In this document: one piece after another, positions 1 through 10,923 of the stretch
Layout of the letters: every line of letters starts with the position of its first letter
Numbering within the stretch: position 1 is the stretch's first letter
Origin: Tillandsia leiboldiana
Taxonomy: Eukaryota > Streptophyta > Magnoliopsida > Poales > Bromeliaceae
Direction: 5' to 3'
Assembly (NCBI GenBank): GCA_029204045.2
Contig: CM055075.1
Location: 20,084,491-20,148,490, forward strand
DNA: 64,000 nt
Made by a program: the position numbers and the translations under genes
The notes under the pieces: generated by a model
Database searches by the model: none
The model's input: the letters and a program-made list of their open reading frames with translations, nothing else
What the model was told of the DNA's origin: nothing

Positions 1-198
1 TTTTTATGCAATTAAAAACCCATCCAAGTATTTCTACATTATAAGAAGTATTCGGATCACCAAGTTTATTTAGTTAAACATACCTGACCCTTTTGAATTC
101 TTCTTTTTTGAGATTGAGGTATATGATCCAAACATCTTCATCTTCAATCTTCAAGACTTAACCACTTCACGAAATACGCCAAAACAAATTCCTTAACA
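1..198 (-). mobile_element. Copia LTR fragment, SIRE-like subfamily B, cut by the window edge
   Basis: This is the 5' end of a minus-strand LTR; its first base (TGTTAAGGAA on the minus strand) is at 198. It matches the LTR at 56870-57074 with about four base changes and one 9-bp difference. The host base string TTGCG follows at 199-203, the same target sequence that flanks copia B. The rest of the LTR and any element it belongs to lie left of the window. Confidence 0.85.
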
Positions 199-246
199 TT
201 GCGGTGGATCAGACCGCTGGTGTACGCAAAATGCACAAAACACGCT
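199..246 (-). mobile_element. Scrap of gypsy LTR
   Basis: These 48 bases recur at 57075-57122, next to the same copia LTR end and in the same orientation. When the two flanks of copia B are joined, the sequence aligns with the 43.1-kb region of the 4.8-kb LTR family, around 'accgctggtgtac' and 'aagaacaccct', so it is part of a gypsy LTR on the minus strand. At 247 it passes abruptly into chromodomain-coding DNA, which requires a deletion of the LTR start and the end of pol. Confidence 0.6.
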
Positions 247-1103
247 GTGACATAAGGGATGTTCCGATTCCTCAATTTCTTCACCTCGCATGCTAATATC
301 CGCTCCGGGGCCTCCTCATAACTCAGATCCTCCCGCAATTGGATAGTCGTAGGCTGATCACATGGGATGGGTCTGAGATATACTTCCGAAGCATGGACAC
401 GTGAAACACACTGTGCACCCGGGCGAGACTTGGAGGAAGAGCCACCCTGTAAGCCATCGGACCAACTCGTTCCAGAATCTCTAACGGTCCAACAAACCGC
501 GGACTGAGCTTGCTCCGCAAACCAAACCGTTTGATCACTCTGGAAGGCAACACCTTGAGCAACACATGCTCACCGACCGAAAACTCTAGGTCACGCCGAC
601 GTCGATCCGTGTAGCTCTTCTGCCTTCTCTGTGCAGTCAGCAATCGCTGCCTTGCGACGCGAACCTTGGCTTCCGTTTCCTCCACTAAGTCTGGCCCTAT
701 CACCCGGCGTTCATCGACATCATCCCAGCAAATCGGGAACCGACATCGACGCCTAAACGGTGCCATCTCGATACTCGCCTGGTAACTATTGTTATAGGTG
801 AAATCCACCAAAGGTGGGTACTTGAGCCACCCGTCGCCGTAATCCAAGACACAGGCGCGGAGCATGTCTTCCAGAGTCTGAATAACACGCTCAGATTGAC
901 CATCGCTCTGCGGATGGAGAGCCGTCAGGAAGAGTCGCGAAGTCCCCCACTTTACCGTGCTCAACATCTGCCCGCACCTTCTGCAAATATGGATCCGTCT
1001 GCTGTCTAACCAAAATCTGATCCAACAAAGTGGACTTTACCACTAAGGTCATCAACTGGGTAGTAGCCCCCGTGGGTATAACCTCCAACACCAAAACAAA
1101 CAA
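247..1103 (-). pseudogene. Gypsy pol remnant: integrase C-terminus and chromodomain
   Basis: Read on the minus strand, 891-1103 encodes the linker between RNase H and integrase (LVVKSTLLDQI). About 330-960 encodes the end of the integrase core (ALHPQSDGQSERVIQ), the GPY-type C-terminal domain (LSPRFVGPLEILERVGPMAY, RVALPPSLARVHSVFHVSML) and, in another frame at 247-338, the start of a chromodomain (EERILxxEVKKLRNRNIPYV type). The integrase zinc finger and both catalytic Asp residues are missing through a deletion near 945-960. At least two frameshifts and the loss of the chromodomain end make it inactive. Its closest relative in the window is the Tekay-like pol at 20395-22599. It belongs to the oldest minus-strand element. 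Confidence 0.85.
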
Positions 1104-1345
1104 AAACGGTCAAACTGCCCTGGTTACTCCTCTATGCAACTACATGCTACATCTGTCTCTTAGTCCTAAAGATCACACACATAAAATTCGAAATCCACTT
1201 AGAGCAATTTGAAAATCCTGATCCTCCAAACAGAAAAGTAATTAACTGACACTCGAGATGAAGCCGCAATCTACCTCCGAACTAAGGTGACCAGGAAATA
1301 CTATCACACAGCATAAAGAGGGTACATAACATCCTATACCAGCGG
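1104..1345. other. Non-coding remnant of the host gypsy element
   Basis: There is no reading frame of note and no match to other parts of the window. By position it is the internal region of the layer-0 element, interrupted by the solo LTR that follows. Confidence 0.4.
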
Positions 1346-1350
1346 ACCAA
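1346..1350. repeat. Target-site duplication, left copy (ACCAA)
   Basis: ACCAA here is repeated at 2648-2652, directly outside the two ends of the LTR between them. Confidence 0.9.
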
Positions 1351-2647
1351 TGTTAAGGAATTTGTTTTGGCGTATTTCGTGAAATGGTTAAGTCTTGAAG
1401 ATTGAAGATGAAGATGGTTGGATCATATACCTCAATCTAAAGAAAGAAGAATTCAAAAGGATCAGGTAAGTTTAACTAAACAATCTTGGTGATCCGAATA
1501 CTTCTTATAATGTAGAAACACTTGGATGGATTTTTAATCGCATAAAAATCAAGGAACTGGACTGTTATATGTTCAGGATCTGGAACAGGGAACTACAGTC
1601 CGGACCCCGAACGTTGGTTGGTTCATGCGCAAATCCAGTCCGGAACATCCCTGTTTCAGTCCGGACCCCGAACGTGGATTTTGCTGAAATCGCATGAACA
1701 GTCAAGACCGTAGGTATTTCGTTCCGGACCCCGAACCTTATTTTTTCAGGAATTCTCTGAAAAACAACGACAGTCCGGATCGAGCCTAATCCAGTCCGGA
1801 CCGTCGTGCGGGTAAAAATCTGTTACAGTCAGTTTTTGATTCTTATCCACTTCCAATAGTTTCTAACCTATAAGTAAACCCTAATTCTATCTTTTAGGGT
1901 AATCCACAATAAGTTTTTACTTCCGTAAATGAACGAGGAAAATTAACGGAGAAAAACTTATAGATCCACATATAGAGAAGAAAGGAAATAACTAGATTTA
2001 ATTCTATGTTTCTTCATCTATATTAATTAATTTGATTCTAGGTTTTCATACTCAGATTTTGAGTAGAATCAAATTAATGAATACTTAGATGGCATTTCCG
2101 ATCTATCTTTGATCTAAGTATTCGGCGGATTATCACCACCAACAAAACAACGATTTTCCCCAAAATCGGCGCGTGGATTCGCGTGGCCTTGTGGATTCAA
2201 GGTGCTACCGCTCTCGTGGATTCGGAGCGAGGTACGTTCGTGTGATCGAGACGTACTACCTGGTGGAGACCGTGGATTCGGTGAGACGTCGTGGACTCGA
2301 CGTTGGACGCCGTGGATTCGGCGTTGGACGCACATCGTAGATTCGAGGCGCGTTGCGGAGCGAGCGGAGAAGATCAACTAGGAGCGTATGGAAAAAGGTT
2401 GAGTCGTGTGTGAGTACGTTATATCACCTTTGTACGTGTTTAATTCTACTGGATTTCACCGTGTTATCGGTCCCGTGGTTTTTTTACTCATGTGATGGAG
2501 TTTTCCACGTAAAATCTCTGCGTGTTATTTATTTTTCCGCATTGGGTTTTATTACGCAAAGATTTTTGAGTGTTTATCGTTTACACCTATTCACCCCCCT
2601 CTAGGTGTTTCTTTCCCTATTTAGATCCATATTATCATAACCCAACA
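1351..2647 (+). mobile_element. Solo copia LTR, SIRE-like subfamily B
   Basis: A 1297-bp LTR with TG...CA ends (TGTTAAGG...CCCAACA) and a perfect ACCAA duplication outside both ends. No internal region adjoins it, so it is the product of LTR-LTR recombination. It carries the family's repeated TCCGGA palindromes followed by 'ccccgaac', the GTGGATTCG subrepeats near 2170-2340, and the C-rich hairpin 'cacctattca...ctaggtg' near its end. It resembles the LTRs of copia B more than those of copia A. Confidence 0.95.
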
Positions 2648-2652
2648 ACCAA
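2648..2652. repeat. Target-site duplication, right copy (ACCAA)
   Basis: Matches 1346-1350. Confidence 0.9.
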
Positions 2653-3464
2653 CACCCTGGGGTTACTAACCGTCCAATATACTGCGGAAAAAAAGAAAAA
2701 AACCGTATCGCAAATCTGGACCACCCAACCCCAAATGTCGGCTAAACGAAAGGCATCAACCGCTCACCGACCCGAAACCCCAGGTCAAAGCCGGCACAAG
2801 TCCGCGTAACCAACAAAGCCCAACGAATAAAACGGGGACTTTGCCTAGCAAATGTCAAATCCAATACAAGAGTTCTCCACCGCAAATAGCCAAATCGCTG
2901 AACTCACACTGATGTCGACTCAAAGGATCATGAACCGACACCAACGACTACATCACAACTCCCAAAGCTCGAAATCAAAACTCGCCAAAGGCTACTAAAA
3001 TAGGGCCTCTACCAAGGATAAAATAAAGAACTACTTCGCTCAAATCCAAAACGACCTGGAGCATGTTCCTAAGGTCCGAAACAATAGGCTCCAACTAACC
3101 AACCTCGTTAGCTAGCCAACCACAAGCTAGAACGCGCCGTCGACTTGCGACAAAAGAGGTTACCCGATGAAAACCAACAAGATTCAATTCTATCCTAGCA
3201 GGTACAAAGGGTTACCTACTTACATGCTAACCGCTGACACTTAGCTTCACTCACTAACACTTAATCATTGTGCTAAGTGTTACCCCACATAAGCCTACAT
3301 CTCATAGCAACTAAATATTCACTTAGAGTCTCCAGTCAAATAGGTGGCAAACCATCCCTTGGGATACAGAATCACTAAACCGGACAACGCCAAAAATCGA
3401 TCCCCAACTCAATTAGTTCCAAAACTTAATGCTTCGGGGGTCAAATTTACCGCAACGATCAACA
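2653..3464. other. Non-coding internal DNA of the host gypsy element
   Basis: No coding potential is visible on either strand. It lies between the pol remnant and the gag remnant of the layer-0 element, so it should be its decayed internal region. I could not align it to the Tekay pol. Confidence 0.4.
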
Positions 3465-3469
3465 ACAAG
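3465..3469. repeat. Target-site duplication, left copy (ACAAG)
   Basis: Repeated at 7782-7786, outside the solo LTR. Confidence 0.9.
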
Positions 3470-6400
3470 TGTAGTAACCGTGATTTTTAAAATCCAAAAT
3501 TTAAGTTTAAATAATTTTCTGGATTATTTAAATGGCAAAAAATGGGAAATTAATAGTACAATAGTGGCCCTAAAATATCGACTTTTGATCGGAGTCTGAT
3601 CTCGAAAATCTGAGATCACCATTGCGACCATCTCGTCGAAACATGAAAGATTGATATTCATATGTTTTCGATCCGACGGCCGGATCTTCCGCAAAACGAC
3701 GAAAGAAAAGCGGGCCCCACAACTTAAGTTGTGAATAGTAACCCCTGATTTAATTCCCCTCTCGACCAACGTCAGCCGTTTCGCCGTCTGGACCCCAGAT
3801 ATAGTAGTATGAGTAGTCAATTCTAGCTATTTTCGACGTTCTGAGCGCAATGGCACTGACGGTTTTCGTGTTTGGCGATCCGAATGCATCAAAATGCGTG
3901 TGTCGTTCTACAACCAAAAGAAGATTATGGCCCGAGATTTTATTCGAGCGCCGTTTCAAGCAAGCAAATACGCTGCTTGATAGGTCTCGACGAGCCGGAC
4001 GTCGTGGCGAAATCCGTTTTTTGTTTCGACGACCGAAACTCCTCGAGAAGCGTGAAATACGGTGAAAAACGGAGTATTTTGCACGATAACCCCATATTTT
4101 ATGCTCCGAAATGCATGCCACCTTATAGAGAGGGACTACTATGCGAGACAAGTCTTCAGTGAGGGACTTGGCTCGAAATAATAAGAGTTGGAGGGGGGTT
4201 TGATGCAAATGTTGCATTTGCATGTATATACATGCATGCGGTTGTGCCTCTTGGACTCCCTCACCCGAGCCACCCCCTCACCTCCTCTCTGTGAACCGAC
4301 ACCACCTCCACCAACTTCCCAAGCGTTGCACCACCAAGCGCCGCCGTCCCCGTTGCCGGAGTAGACCAAGATAAGCAAGAAAGGTCTTCTTCTTCGGTCA
4401 TCTTGGAGAGGGGAACAGCAGAGGAGATTTTGGATTGTCCCAAGTGTGTCTGTGGGTGTCTCTGTGGGGTTGATATTGAGCCAAGACCTTCCCGGTACCC
4501 TGCTCCGCCGTGCGCCGCCGCGGGCCACTCCTTCTTCTTCGTTTTCCGGCGAGGTAAGATGTTGGGAGTTTTATCTTTTCATTGGCCCATGAACCCAAGA
4601 AGTGTGTTCCTGACAATGAGAGGACCCTTTCTGTGAAGTTGGAGTGGTCGCCGTCGTCCCTGTCGCCGGCGGGAGCCTCCTGTCGCCGGCGGGAGCCTCC
4701 TGTCGCCGGAGTTCTCGTTTTGGCCGATCTTGGGCGCCGTCTTCAGCCGGCCGTTGAACTCAAGATCAGAGACGTTGGGATTGTTCCTCTCGTTGACTGA
4801 AACCTACCTCAGAGGTTTGGTGTCGATCGGGGGAGGATCCACGCCGCGCAGAGAAGCCCTAGAATCGGGCTTTGTGCTTCCTCGGCCGAGCCTCGCCGTC
4901 CGGCGCCACCGTGCACCCGCGCCGCCGGCCACCATGTCAGCAAGCACCGTAGCACCAAGAGGAGTGATTTGGTCCAAGTTGCAAGGCCTCTTGTGCTCCG
5001 GTAAGAAATCCGCCATTAACGGCCACCGAGCTCGGGTGAGCTTGGCTGCGGGTCGCCGCCGTCGCCTCCTGTTGCCGGCGGAACACCCAGGTAAGCTTTA
5101 AATGTTCCCCTGAGTCTTCTCATCTATTTAGTTTAGCCCAAGAGCCTCTGTAAAACCAAGTTTCCCAACCTTGTGTATAAGGTGTTGTTGGGCATTTTCC
5201 CGGCCAGCCGCCGTCTCCGGCCGCCGGCGGTGGGTCAGACCTGGACCAAACAATTTCTGGGAGGGTCCTCGAACTGATGCTTGGCTTTTCTTTAGGTTTG
5301 AACCTGGTTTGCTCCGAGTTGCACACACCGAGCCTTGGTCTTTGTTGGTGGTTGCTCCATCTTGCTCCGGCGATCTTCCCGGCCACTCTCCGGCAGCTCT
5401 AAGGTGAGCCCTAGACTCTGTAGACTTCAGTGAACATGATGCTCATGCTAAAGTCTAGTTTGGTTGGGTGGTTAAGTGATTATAGCAAAGTAACCTATTG
5501 TGAGCTTAGGTTTTTATTGGCCAACTTTGCCCTCGGACTTCGTGTCAGCCCAAACCTGTGAGCACAGGTTTTGTTGCATAGAGATCTACGTACTGTAATT
5601 TACGGCATAGTCCAAAGCCTCCCAGATTGGGAGATCGAGATAAAACAATGCTTAAATAAGTATATTAATGCAATTTTAAAGAAATTAAAGATCAAGTTGT
5701 AAATGTAACCTTGTGGACTGTCTTTGGCAGTGTATATTTGACCTCTAAGCTTTTTGTTAGAGGTCCATTGGCTCTCGTTGAGCAGGAATTGATTATTGGT
5801 CCGAGAATCGGCAAAATCGTCGATTTAATGGCGTCTCGGTGGCAATCGCGCAATTCTAGAAATTGCGGCAATTCCGCTTAGCCGACTGTTGAGTCCCAGT
5901 AGAATCTGGTTGAGCTAGCGGTAAAGGGTTAAAGCCCGAGTCTCCCGAAAATCCAAAAGGAATTCCCGGGAGGGGCATTTTGGTAATTTTATCAACATTT
6001 GATTAAAGGGTTGATTCTAGCAAAGTGTTAATTGCCGAACACTAATGTTTTAGTATTCCGAGGTTGTATGTCAGGTTTTGTCGAAATCGAAAATTTATAA
6101 GCGCGTTCGGGTCAAAGTGAGCCGAATGGCGGACTTCCGACGTTTCGCGTTGATCTGGAAAAGATTCGGGTTTTAGTTGAGTTGGGGTTAGTGTAATTGA
6201 GTTGTTCCCTGATCAGCATTTTTGATTCAGGTTGGCACAGTCTTCGAGCTTTCTGTTGGAGTCAATAGTTCGCCTGCAAACGACAGGTGGGTTTATCTTC
6301 GGTCCGGGCTTTATCATTTCGGCCCTCTGGGGTATAGTATTGGTTGGACCCCTGTTTTTGTAGCCTAGATGATATTTGAGCCTGCCTTCCTTTTGATCAG

Positions 6401-7781
6401 TTTCATTCTGCTATATGCTGAGTTATGATCCTTATTTGCAATATTGATTATATGATACCTTGCATGATTGATCTTTAGTTGCTTCCAGTTATTATGACTT
6501 TATTCCTGGACATTTGCCATGCCTGATTGGTCATGAGCTAGTTTGCACATTTATACTTGATTATCAGTATATCCTGATCCATGTTCTAGTAGTTGTTGAT
6601 TATATTCTGCATATGATTGAGATTTAGTGGCTATTCTGCATTGCACCCTTGTTGGGATTTTGGTCATTTGCTAGTTTGCATACCTGATTATCAGTACTCC
6701 CTGATTATATCTAATCCATGCTATAGTAGTTGATGATTATTCCTGCATATCAGTTGAGATTCAGTTGGTTCTGATTTTGCATCCTTGTTGGGATTGTTTC
6801 GACTTGTTGTTGATCATTTGAGTTGAGATTCTGTTGGCATACTACTGTTGCATCCCAGTGGGGATTTTCCCGGCTTGTTGCCGATTACTTGGTCTGTGGA
6901 CCGTGAGCTTGAGCATTCGCATTTGATCGCCCGCACCGCTGTACTTCACGAACATTTCCAGGGTCGCTCCCCGTGCGCCATGTTCTTTACCGGTAAAGTG
7001 GTTTGTTGAAAGACTCGTGACCCCCAAGGGGGGAATGTCAGCCAGGTGGTGCCAGGTGGGCAGTTTCCCTGAGGTCTTGTAGACCAACATGGTGGCTTAT
7101 GATTGGGTATTTATTATTTCAGTTATTGATGCATAGTACCTATTCAGCATGCTTTCTTGTTATGATTGTTCAGTTCATTTCATTATTTGCTTCAGTATAC
7201 TCTTGATTAAATTATTCCCTGTTTTACATATTGATGGATTATCCGCTTCTTCAGTATACTCCTGTTGAGATCTATATATGCTTTATTGATTGATTAATCA
7301 TTCGCTTCAAAATCAAGCTTACCTAATATGTTGATTTTCTACTATTCTCTAGTATTGTATGCCAGTAGGTACGATCTGCTATTTCTCGACTCGTCGTGCC
7401 CACTGGGATACACTGTCGATGTATCTCACACCCCCTGGGTGACCATTTTTTAGGTCGATCGGGTGCTGGGATGTCGAGACGTGTTGGTGAGATTCCGAGT
7501 TAGCAAACGACCCTAGACAGCCGTTATTTTATTAGCAAGTTATTAATTTGTAAATTAATTGTTTAAGTTGTTGTAATAACTTTTAGTAGTACGTAGTTAG
7601 ACTACTCTGATGTTGTTGTAAAAGCTTAGCCGTGCATATATAGAAAAGGCTCAATCCCAAGGGGGATTGGGACTCTTCTATATATGTGGCGGTCTGTCAT
7701 GCCCTGGCTTGGTTTTAAAACTCTGATTTAAAAAAAACAAAAACAAATTTTTACGCTGATTTTTGAACTCGGGGCGTGACA
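3470..7781 (+). mobile_element. Solo gypsy LTR, same family as the 4.8-kb LTR element
   Basis: A 4312-bp LTR beginning TGTAGTAACCG and ending GGGGCGTGACA, flanked by ACAAG at 3465-3469 and 7782-7786. It aligns with the LTRs at 39184-44014 and 44849-49677 along its length, for example at the start, at 'gacggtttTcgtgtttggcg' near 3857, at the block near 6850 ('cccagtggggattttcc') and at the end hairpin 7635-7686. It is about 0.5 kb shorter and clearly diverged. No internal region is attached. Confidence 0.95.
7635..7686 (+). other. Inverted repeat near the LTR 3' end
   Basis: Arms CATATATAGAA and TTCTATATATG pair perfectly over 11 bp, with further pairing of CAATCCC with GGGATTG inside. The same hairpin is present in both 4.8-kb LTRs, and a sequence-diverged but equally paired version is in the host LTR at 8638-8687. 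Confidence 0.8.
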
Positions 7782-7786
7782 ACAAG
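7782..7786. repeat. Target-site duplication, right copy (ACAAG)
   Basis: Matches 3465-3469. Confidence 0.9.
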
Positions 7787-8283
7787 ATCATGCTACCAAC
7801 ACAATTCACCCCTTTTGCATACCAATACCGCCACAACAGTCGAGAAAATCCAATTATAGAGCACAGGGACCAAATCAAGCCTAACGAACTCTAAGTCACA
7901 AAATCTCAAGTCCTCACTACCCAACAGGGGTCGAAAATCGGTTCATCTACAGACTTAACACTTAGACTACTTCACCACCGGCATAACCACAGTGGCTGCC
8001 GCAGTCGTCATAGGAAAGGCTGTCGCGGCACCTACAAGTGGCATACCGACTGAATCAGCACTGGCGACGACACCAGCTGCAATATGGGCCACAACAGCAG
8101 CAACACTCGCGGCTACACCTGCATCCGTCCCGACGGTGGAGCCTAGTCAACCCCAGCTGCAGCCTATTGCTGCACCACATGCTAGATCAATCCGGCCAGT
8201 ATGGCCACCCGCTCCTCCAGTCGTCGGACACGGTCTGCAACACCAGACGCCACAGTATCCAGGTATCGACCACTTCCGCCCAT
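7787..8283 (-). pseudogene. Gypsy gag remnant of the host element
   Basis: An ATG at 8283 on the minus strand, 226 bases downstream of the primer site, opens a short frame (MGGSGRYLDTVASGVADRVR, then RLEERVAILAGLI) that ends at a stop near 8185. The coiled-coil-like start after a primer site resembles the N-terminus of plant gypsy Gag. Beyond it the frame is broken and I can recognise nothing further as far as 7787. The Gag assignment comes mainly from its position. Confidence 0.4.
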
Positions 8284-8508
8284 AGTGGAACGTCTCCTGC
8301 GTGCAATATGTTGAAAACAGACAGGGTTAGAGCCAAGTTAGAAATAAACTGGCTCGACTCGACCCGACTCAACTCCAATTGACTCACTAGGAGTCAAGCC
8401 CAAACCAACCCCGCACACTCACGTGCCTAAATACCTTAGGTCTTTTTATGGTCAACCTAACCTGTGGTTCAGTTTTAAAACCTGCGAGTGAAATTGGGGT
8501 TGTAACCT

Positions 8509-8519
8509 CTCTGATACCA
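8509..8519 (-). other. Primer binding site of the host gypsy element
   Basis: On the minus strand this reads TGGTATCAGAG, complementary to the 3' end of initiator tRNA-Met. It stands 8 bases inside the LTR end at 8528. This fixes the orientation of the oldest element. Confidence 0.85.
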
Positions 8520-8527
8520 TCTTAATC

Positions 8528-8690
8528 TGTCATGCCCCGGAGTTCTTTTTATAAATACCTTTTATGGAAAACAGCGGAAGACCGTAGAAATTTTTTTTTT
8601 TTTTTTGATACACCCCGAGACGAGTACAGACCCGCCACAAATACAGATAACCCTCTGTTCACACGGACAGAACCTCCCCTGTATTTGCAC
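8528..8690 (-). mobile_element. 3' end of the host gypsy 5' LTR, first segment
   Basis: The plus strand begins TGTCATGCCCCGG, the reverse complement of an LTR end in ...GGGGCATGACA. The order of landmarks (poly-A/T run, paired hairpin arms at 8638-8646 and 8679-8687) matches the end of the 4.8-kb LTR family. The LTR is interrupted at 8691-8695 by copia A and continues at 34355. Confidence 0.75.
8638..8687 (-). other. Inverted repeat in the host LTR, counterpart of 7635-7686
   Basis: Arms CAAATACAG (8638-8646) and CTGTATTTG (8679-8687) pair perfectly over 9 bp, with an inner TCTGT/ACAGA stem. The sequence differs from the family version but the pairing is kept. Confidence 0.75.
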
Positions 8691-8695
8691 GGCGT
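8691..8695. repeat. Target-site duplication of copia A, left copy (GGCGT)
   Basis: Repeated at 34350-34354. Confidence 0.95.
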
Positions 8696-10001
8696 TGTTA
8701 CAGAATTTGAGTTGGCGTATTTCGTGAATTCGGTTAAGTCTTGAAGATTGAAGATAAAGAAAGTTGGATCATTTAACTCAATCTCAAGAAAGAAGAATTC
8801 AAAAGGATCAGGTATGTTTAACTAATTATTTTTGGTGATCCGAATACTTCTTATAGTGTAGAAACACTTGGATGAATTTCTTATTGCATAAAAATCAAAA
8901 ACTGGACATGGGACATGTTCAGGATCCGGATCAGACTTTCCAATCCGGATCCCGAAGGGTGTTCGTTCATACACCAGTTCAATTCGGATCGTAGCCTCCT
9001 TTGATCCGGATCCCGAACACTAGTTTTACCATGTTTTATGAACGATCCGGATCAGGCTTTGCAATCCGGATCCCGAACGTTGGTGTTTGGTGAATTGTAT
9101 GAACGATCCGGATCAGGCACTTCGATCCGGATCCCGAACCTTGGTTTTTCTGGAAACTGTTTGTCTCGCTACTGCAATCCGGATCGCCGAAGTCCGATCC
9201 GGATCGCCGTCCTGAAAAATTCCAGAAAAGGTTAGTTTTTGATTCTTATCCTCTTCCAATGGTTTCTAACCTATATATAGACCCTTTAATTCATCTTTTA
9301 GGGCAACCCACGAAAAAGAGAAAAAGACGACCGAATTAGATAGATCCACAAATAGAGAAGAAAGGAAATCAATAATTAAATCTTATGTTTCTTCATCTAT
9401 ATTGATTGATTTGATTCTAGGTTTTCATACTCACATTTTGAGTAGAATCAAATCAATGAATACTTAGATGGTATTTCCGATCTATTTCTAATCTAAGTAT
9501 TCGGCGGATCATCACCACCCAAAAAATAACGATTTTCCCAAAATCGGCGCGTGGACTCGCGTGGCCTTGTGGATTCAAGGTGCTACCGCTCTCGTGGATT
9601 CGGAGCGAGGTACGTTCGTGGATTCGAAGCGTGCTACTGGGTGAAGACCGTGGATTCGGTCGGACGTCGTGGATTCGGCGTTGGACGCAAATCGTGGATT
9701 CGAGAAACGTCGTGGAGCGAGCGGAGAAGATCAACTAGGAGCGTATGGAAAAGGTTGAGTCGTCTGTGAGTACGGTATATCACCTTGTACGTGTTTAATT
9801 CTAGTGGATTTCACCGTGTTATCGGTCCCGTAGTTTTTTACTCCAGTTTGGAGTTTTCCACGTAAAAATCTCTGCGTGTTATTTATTTTTCCGCATTGGG
9901 TTTTATATCGCAAAGATTTTTGAGTGTTTATTGTTTACACCTATTCACCCCCCTCTAGGTGTTTTTTCTCCTATTTAGATCCAATTATACATAACCCAAC
10001 A
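8696..10001 (+). repeat. 5' LTR of copia A (1306 bp)
   Basis: Starts TGTTACAG and ends CCCAACA. The U3 part (8924-9204) holds nine exact ATCCGGAT palindromes, mostly followed by 'cccgaac' or 'cagg'. A TATA-like string (TATATATAG) is at about 9272-9280. The section 9551-9720 repeats GTGGATTCG about seven times. Near the end a C-rich hairpin ('cacctattca...ctaggtg') precedes the terminus. Confidence 0.95.
9272..9280 (+). promoter_or_regulatory. TATA box of copia A LTR
   Basis: TATATATAG lies about 580 bases into the LTR, just downstream of the palindrome cluster. The same string is at 33619-33627 in the 3' LTR. Confidence 0.6.
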
Positions 10002-10003
10002 AG

Positions 10004-10014
10004 TGGTATCAGAG
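10004..10014 (+). other. Primer binding site of copia A (tRNA-iMet)
   Basis: TGGTATCAGAG starts two bases after the LTR end, the usual place for minus-strand priming by initiator tRNA-Met. Confidence 0.9.
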
Positions 10015-10034
10015 AGGGAATAGGGTTGTAAACA

Positions 10035-10923
10035 ATGGCTGAAGGTGGAAACATCAACAGACCCCCGTTCTTCGATGGAACAAATTATGCCTACTGGAAA
10101 GTACGGATGAAAGCCTTTTTAATTTCCATCGACGAACGGGTGTGGCAATCAATTGAATTAGGATGGTCTAATCCAACTGAAATTCTTGCTGATGTTCGCA
10201 CCATCAAACCTAGGTCGAAATGGACCAAGGAAGAGATAGATACTTCTTCTTACAATGGCAAAGGGATTAACGCTTTATTTAATGCTTTGTCGCAAACAGA
10301 GTTCTCTCGCGTCTCGGCATGTGAGACTGCGAAAGAAATCTGGGATGTTCTTCAAGTTACGCATGAGGGAACTAACCTTTTGAAGATTCAGAAACTGCAA
10401 ATGCTTACGAGCAAATTTGACTCTATTTTTATGGCAGAAAATGAATCTTTCACAGACTATTACACACGATTGCAAGACATCGTAAACTCATGTGCTAACT
10501 TGGGAGAGAAGATTCCAGAATTTAAAGTTGTAAGAAAAATATTAAGAACTCTTCCTGAAAGATTTCGTTCCAAGGTTACGGCCATTGAAACTATTAAACA
10601 CCCGGACGAAATCCGTGTAGAAGAATTAGTTGGTTCATTACAAACTTATGAAATGACTTTTCCTACTAACTATTCTTCTGGAAAGGCATCATCTTCTAAG
10701 TCTTCAGGTTATGCGTTTGAAAACAACAAAAGAAGAAGACGCGGATTCATCCTCCTCAGGCGATGACGAGAATTTATCTATGGAGGACTTTGAGAAGCAG
10801 CTTGCTCTCTTGACAAGAAGATTTCGCCGAAACTTTCGAAGGGGTAACTCAAGCAAAACTCCATCCTTCGTAAAGTCGAAGAAAGGCAAAGGTTCTTCAA
10901 GTTTCAAACCAAGAAAGCAAGAG
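10035..10923 (+). pseudogene. Copia A gag, N-terminal part, frameshifted and cut by the gypsy insertion
   Basis: Starts at the ATG at 10035 (MAEGGNINRPPFFDGTNYAY), the typical start of SIRE-type Gag, 20 bases after the primer site. The capsid-like UBN2-family region (YWKVRMKAFL, ALSQTEFSRV, LLKIQKLQML, DYYTRLQDIV) runs to about residue 215. A one-base insertion near 10714 shifts the frame; the following acidic and basic stretch (KEEDADSSSS, ENLSMEDFEKQLALL) reads in the next frame. At 10923 the codon GAG is the last before the Tekay LTR, and the frame resumes exactly at 25686. Copia B has the same protein without this frameshift (54216-55736). Confidence 0.92.
10919..10923. repeat. Target-site duplication of the Tekay element, left copy (AAGAG)
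   Basis: Repeated at 25684-25688. Joining the flanks restores a continuous gag frame. Confidence 0.95.
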
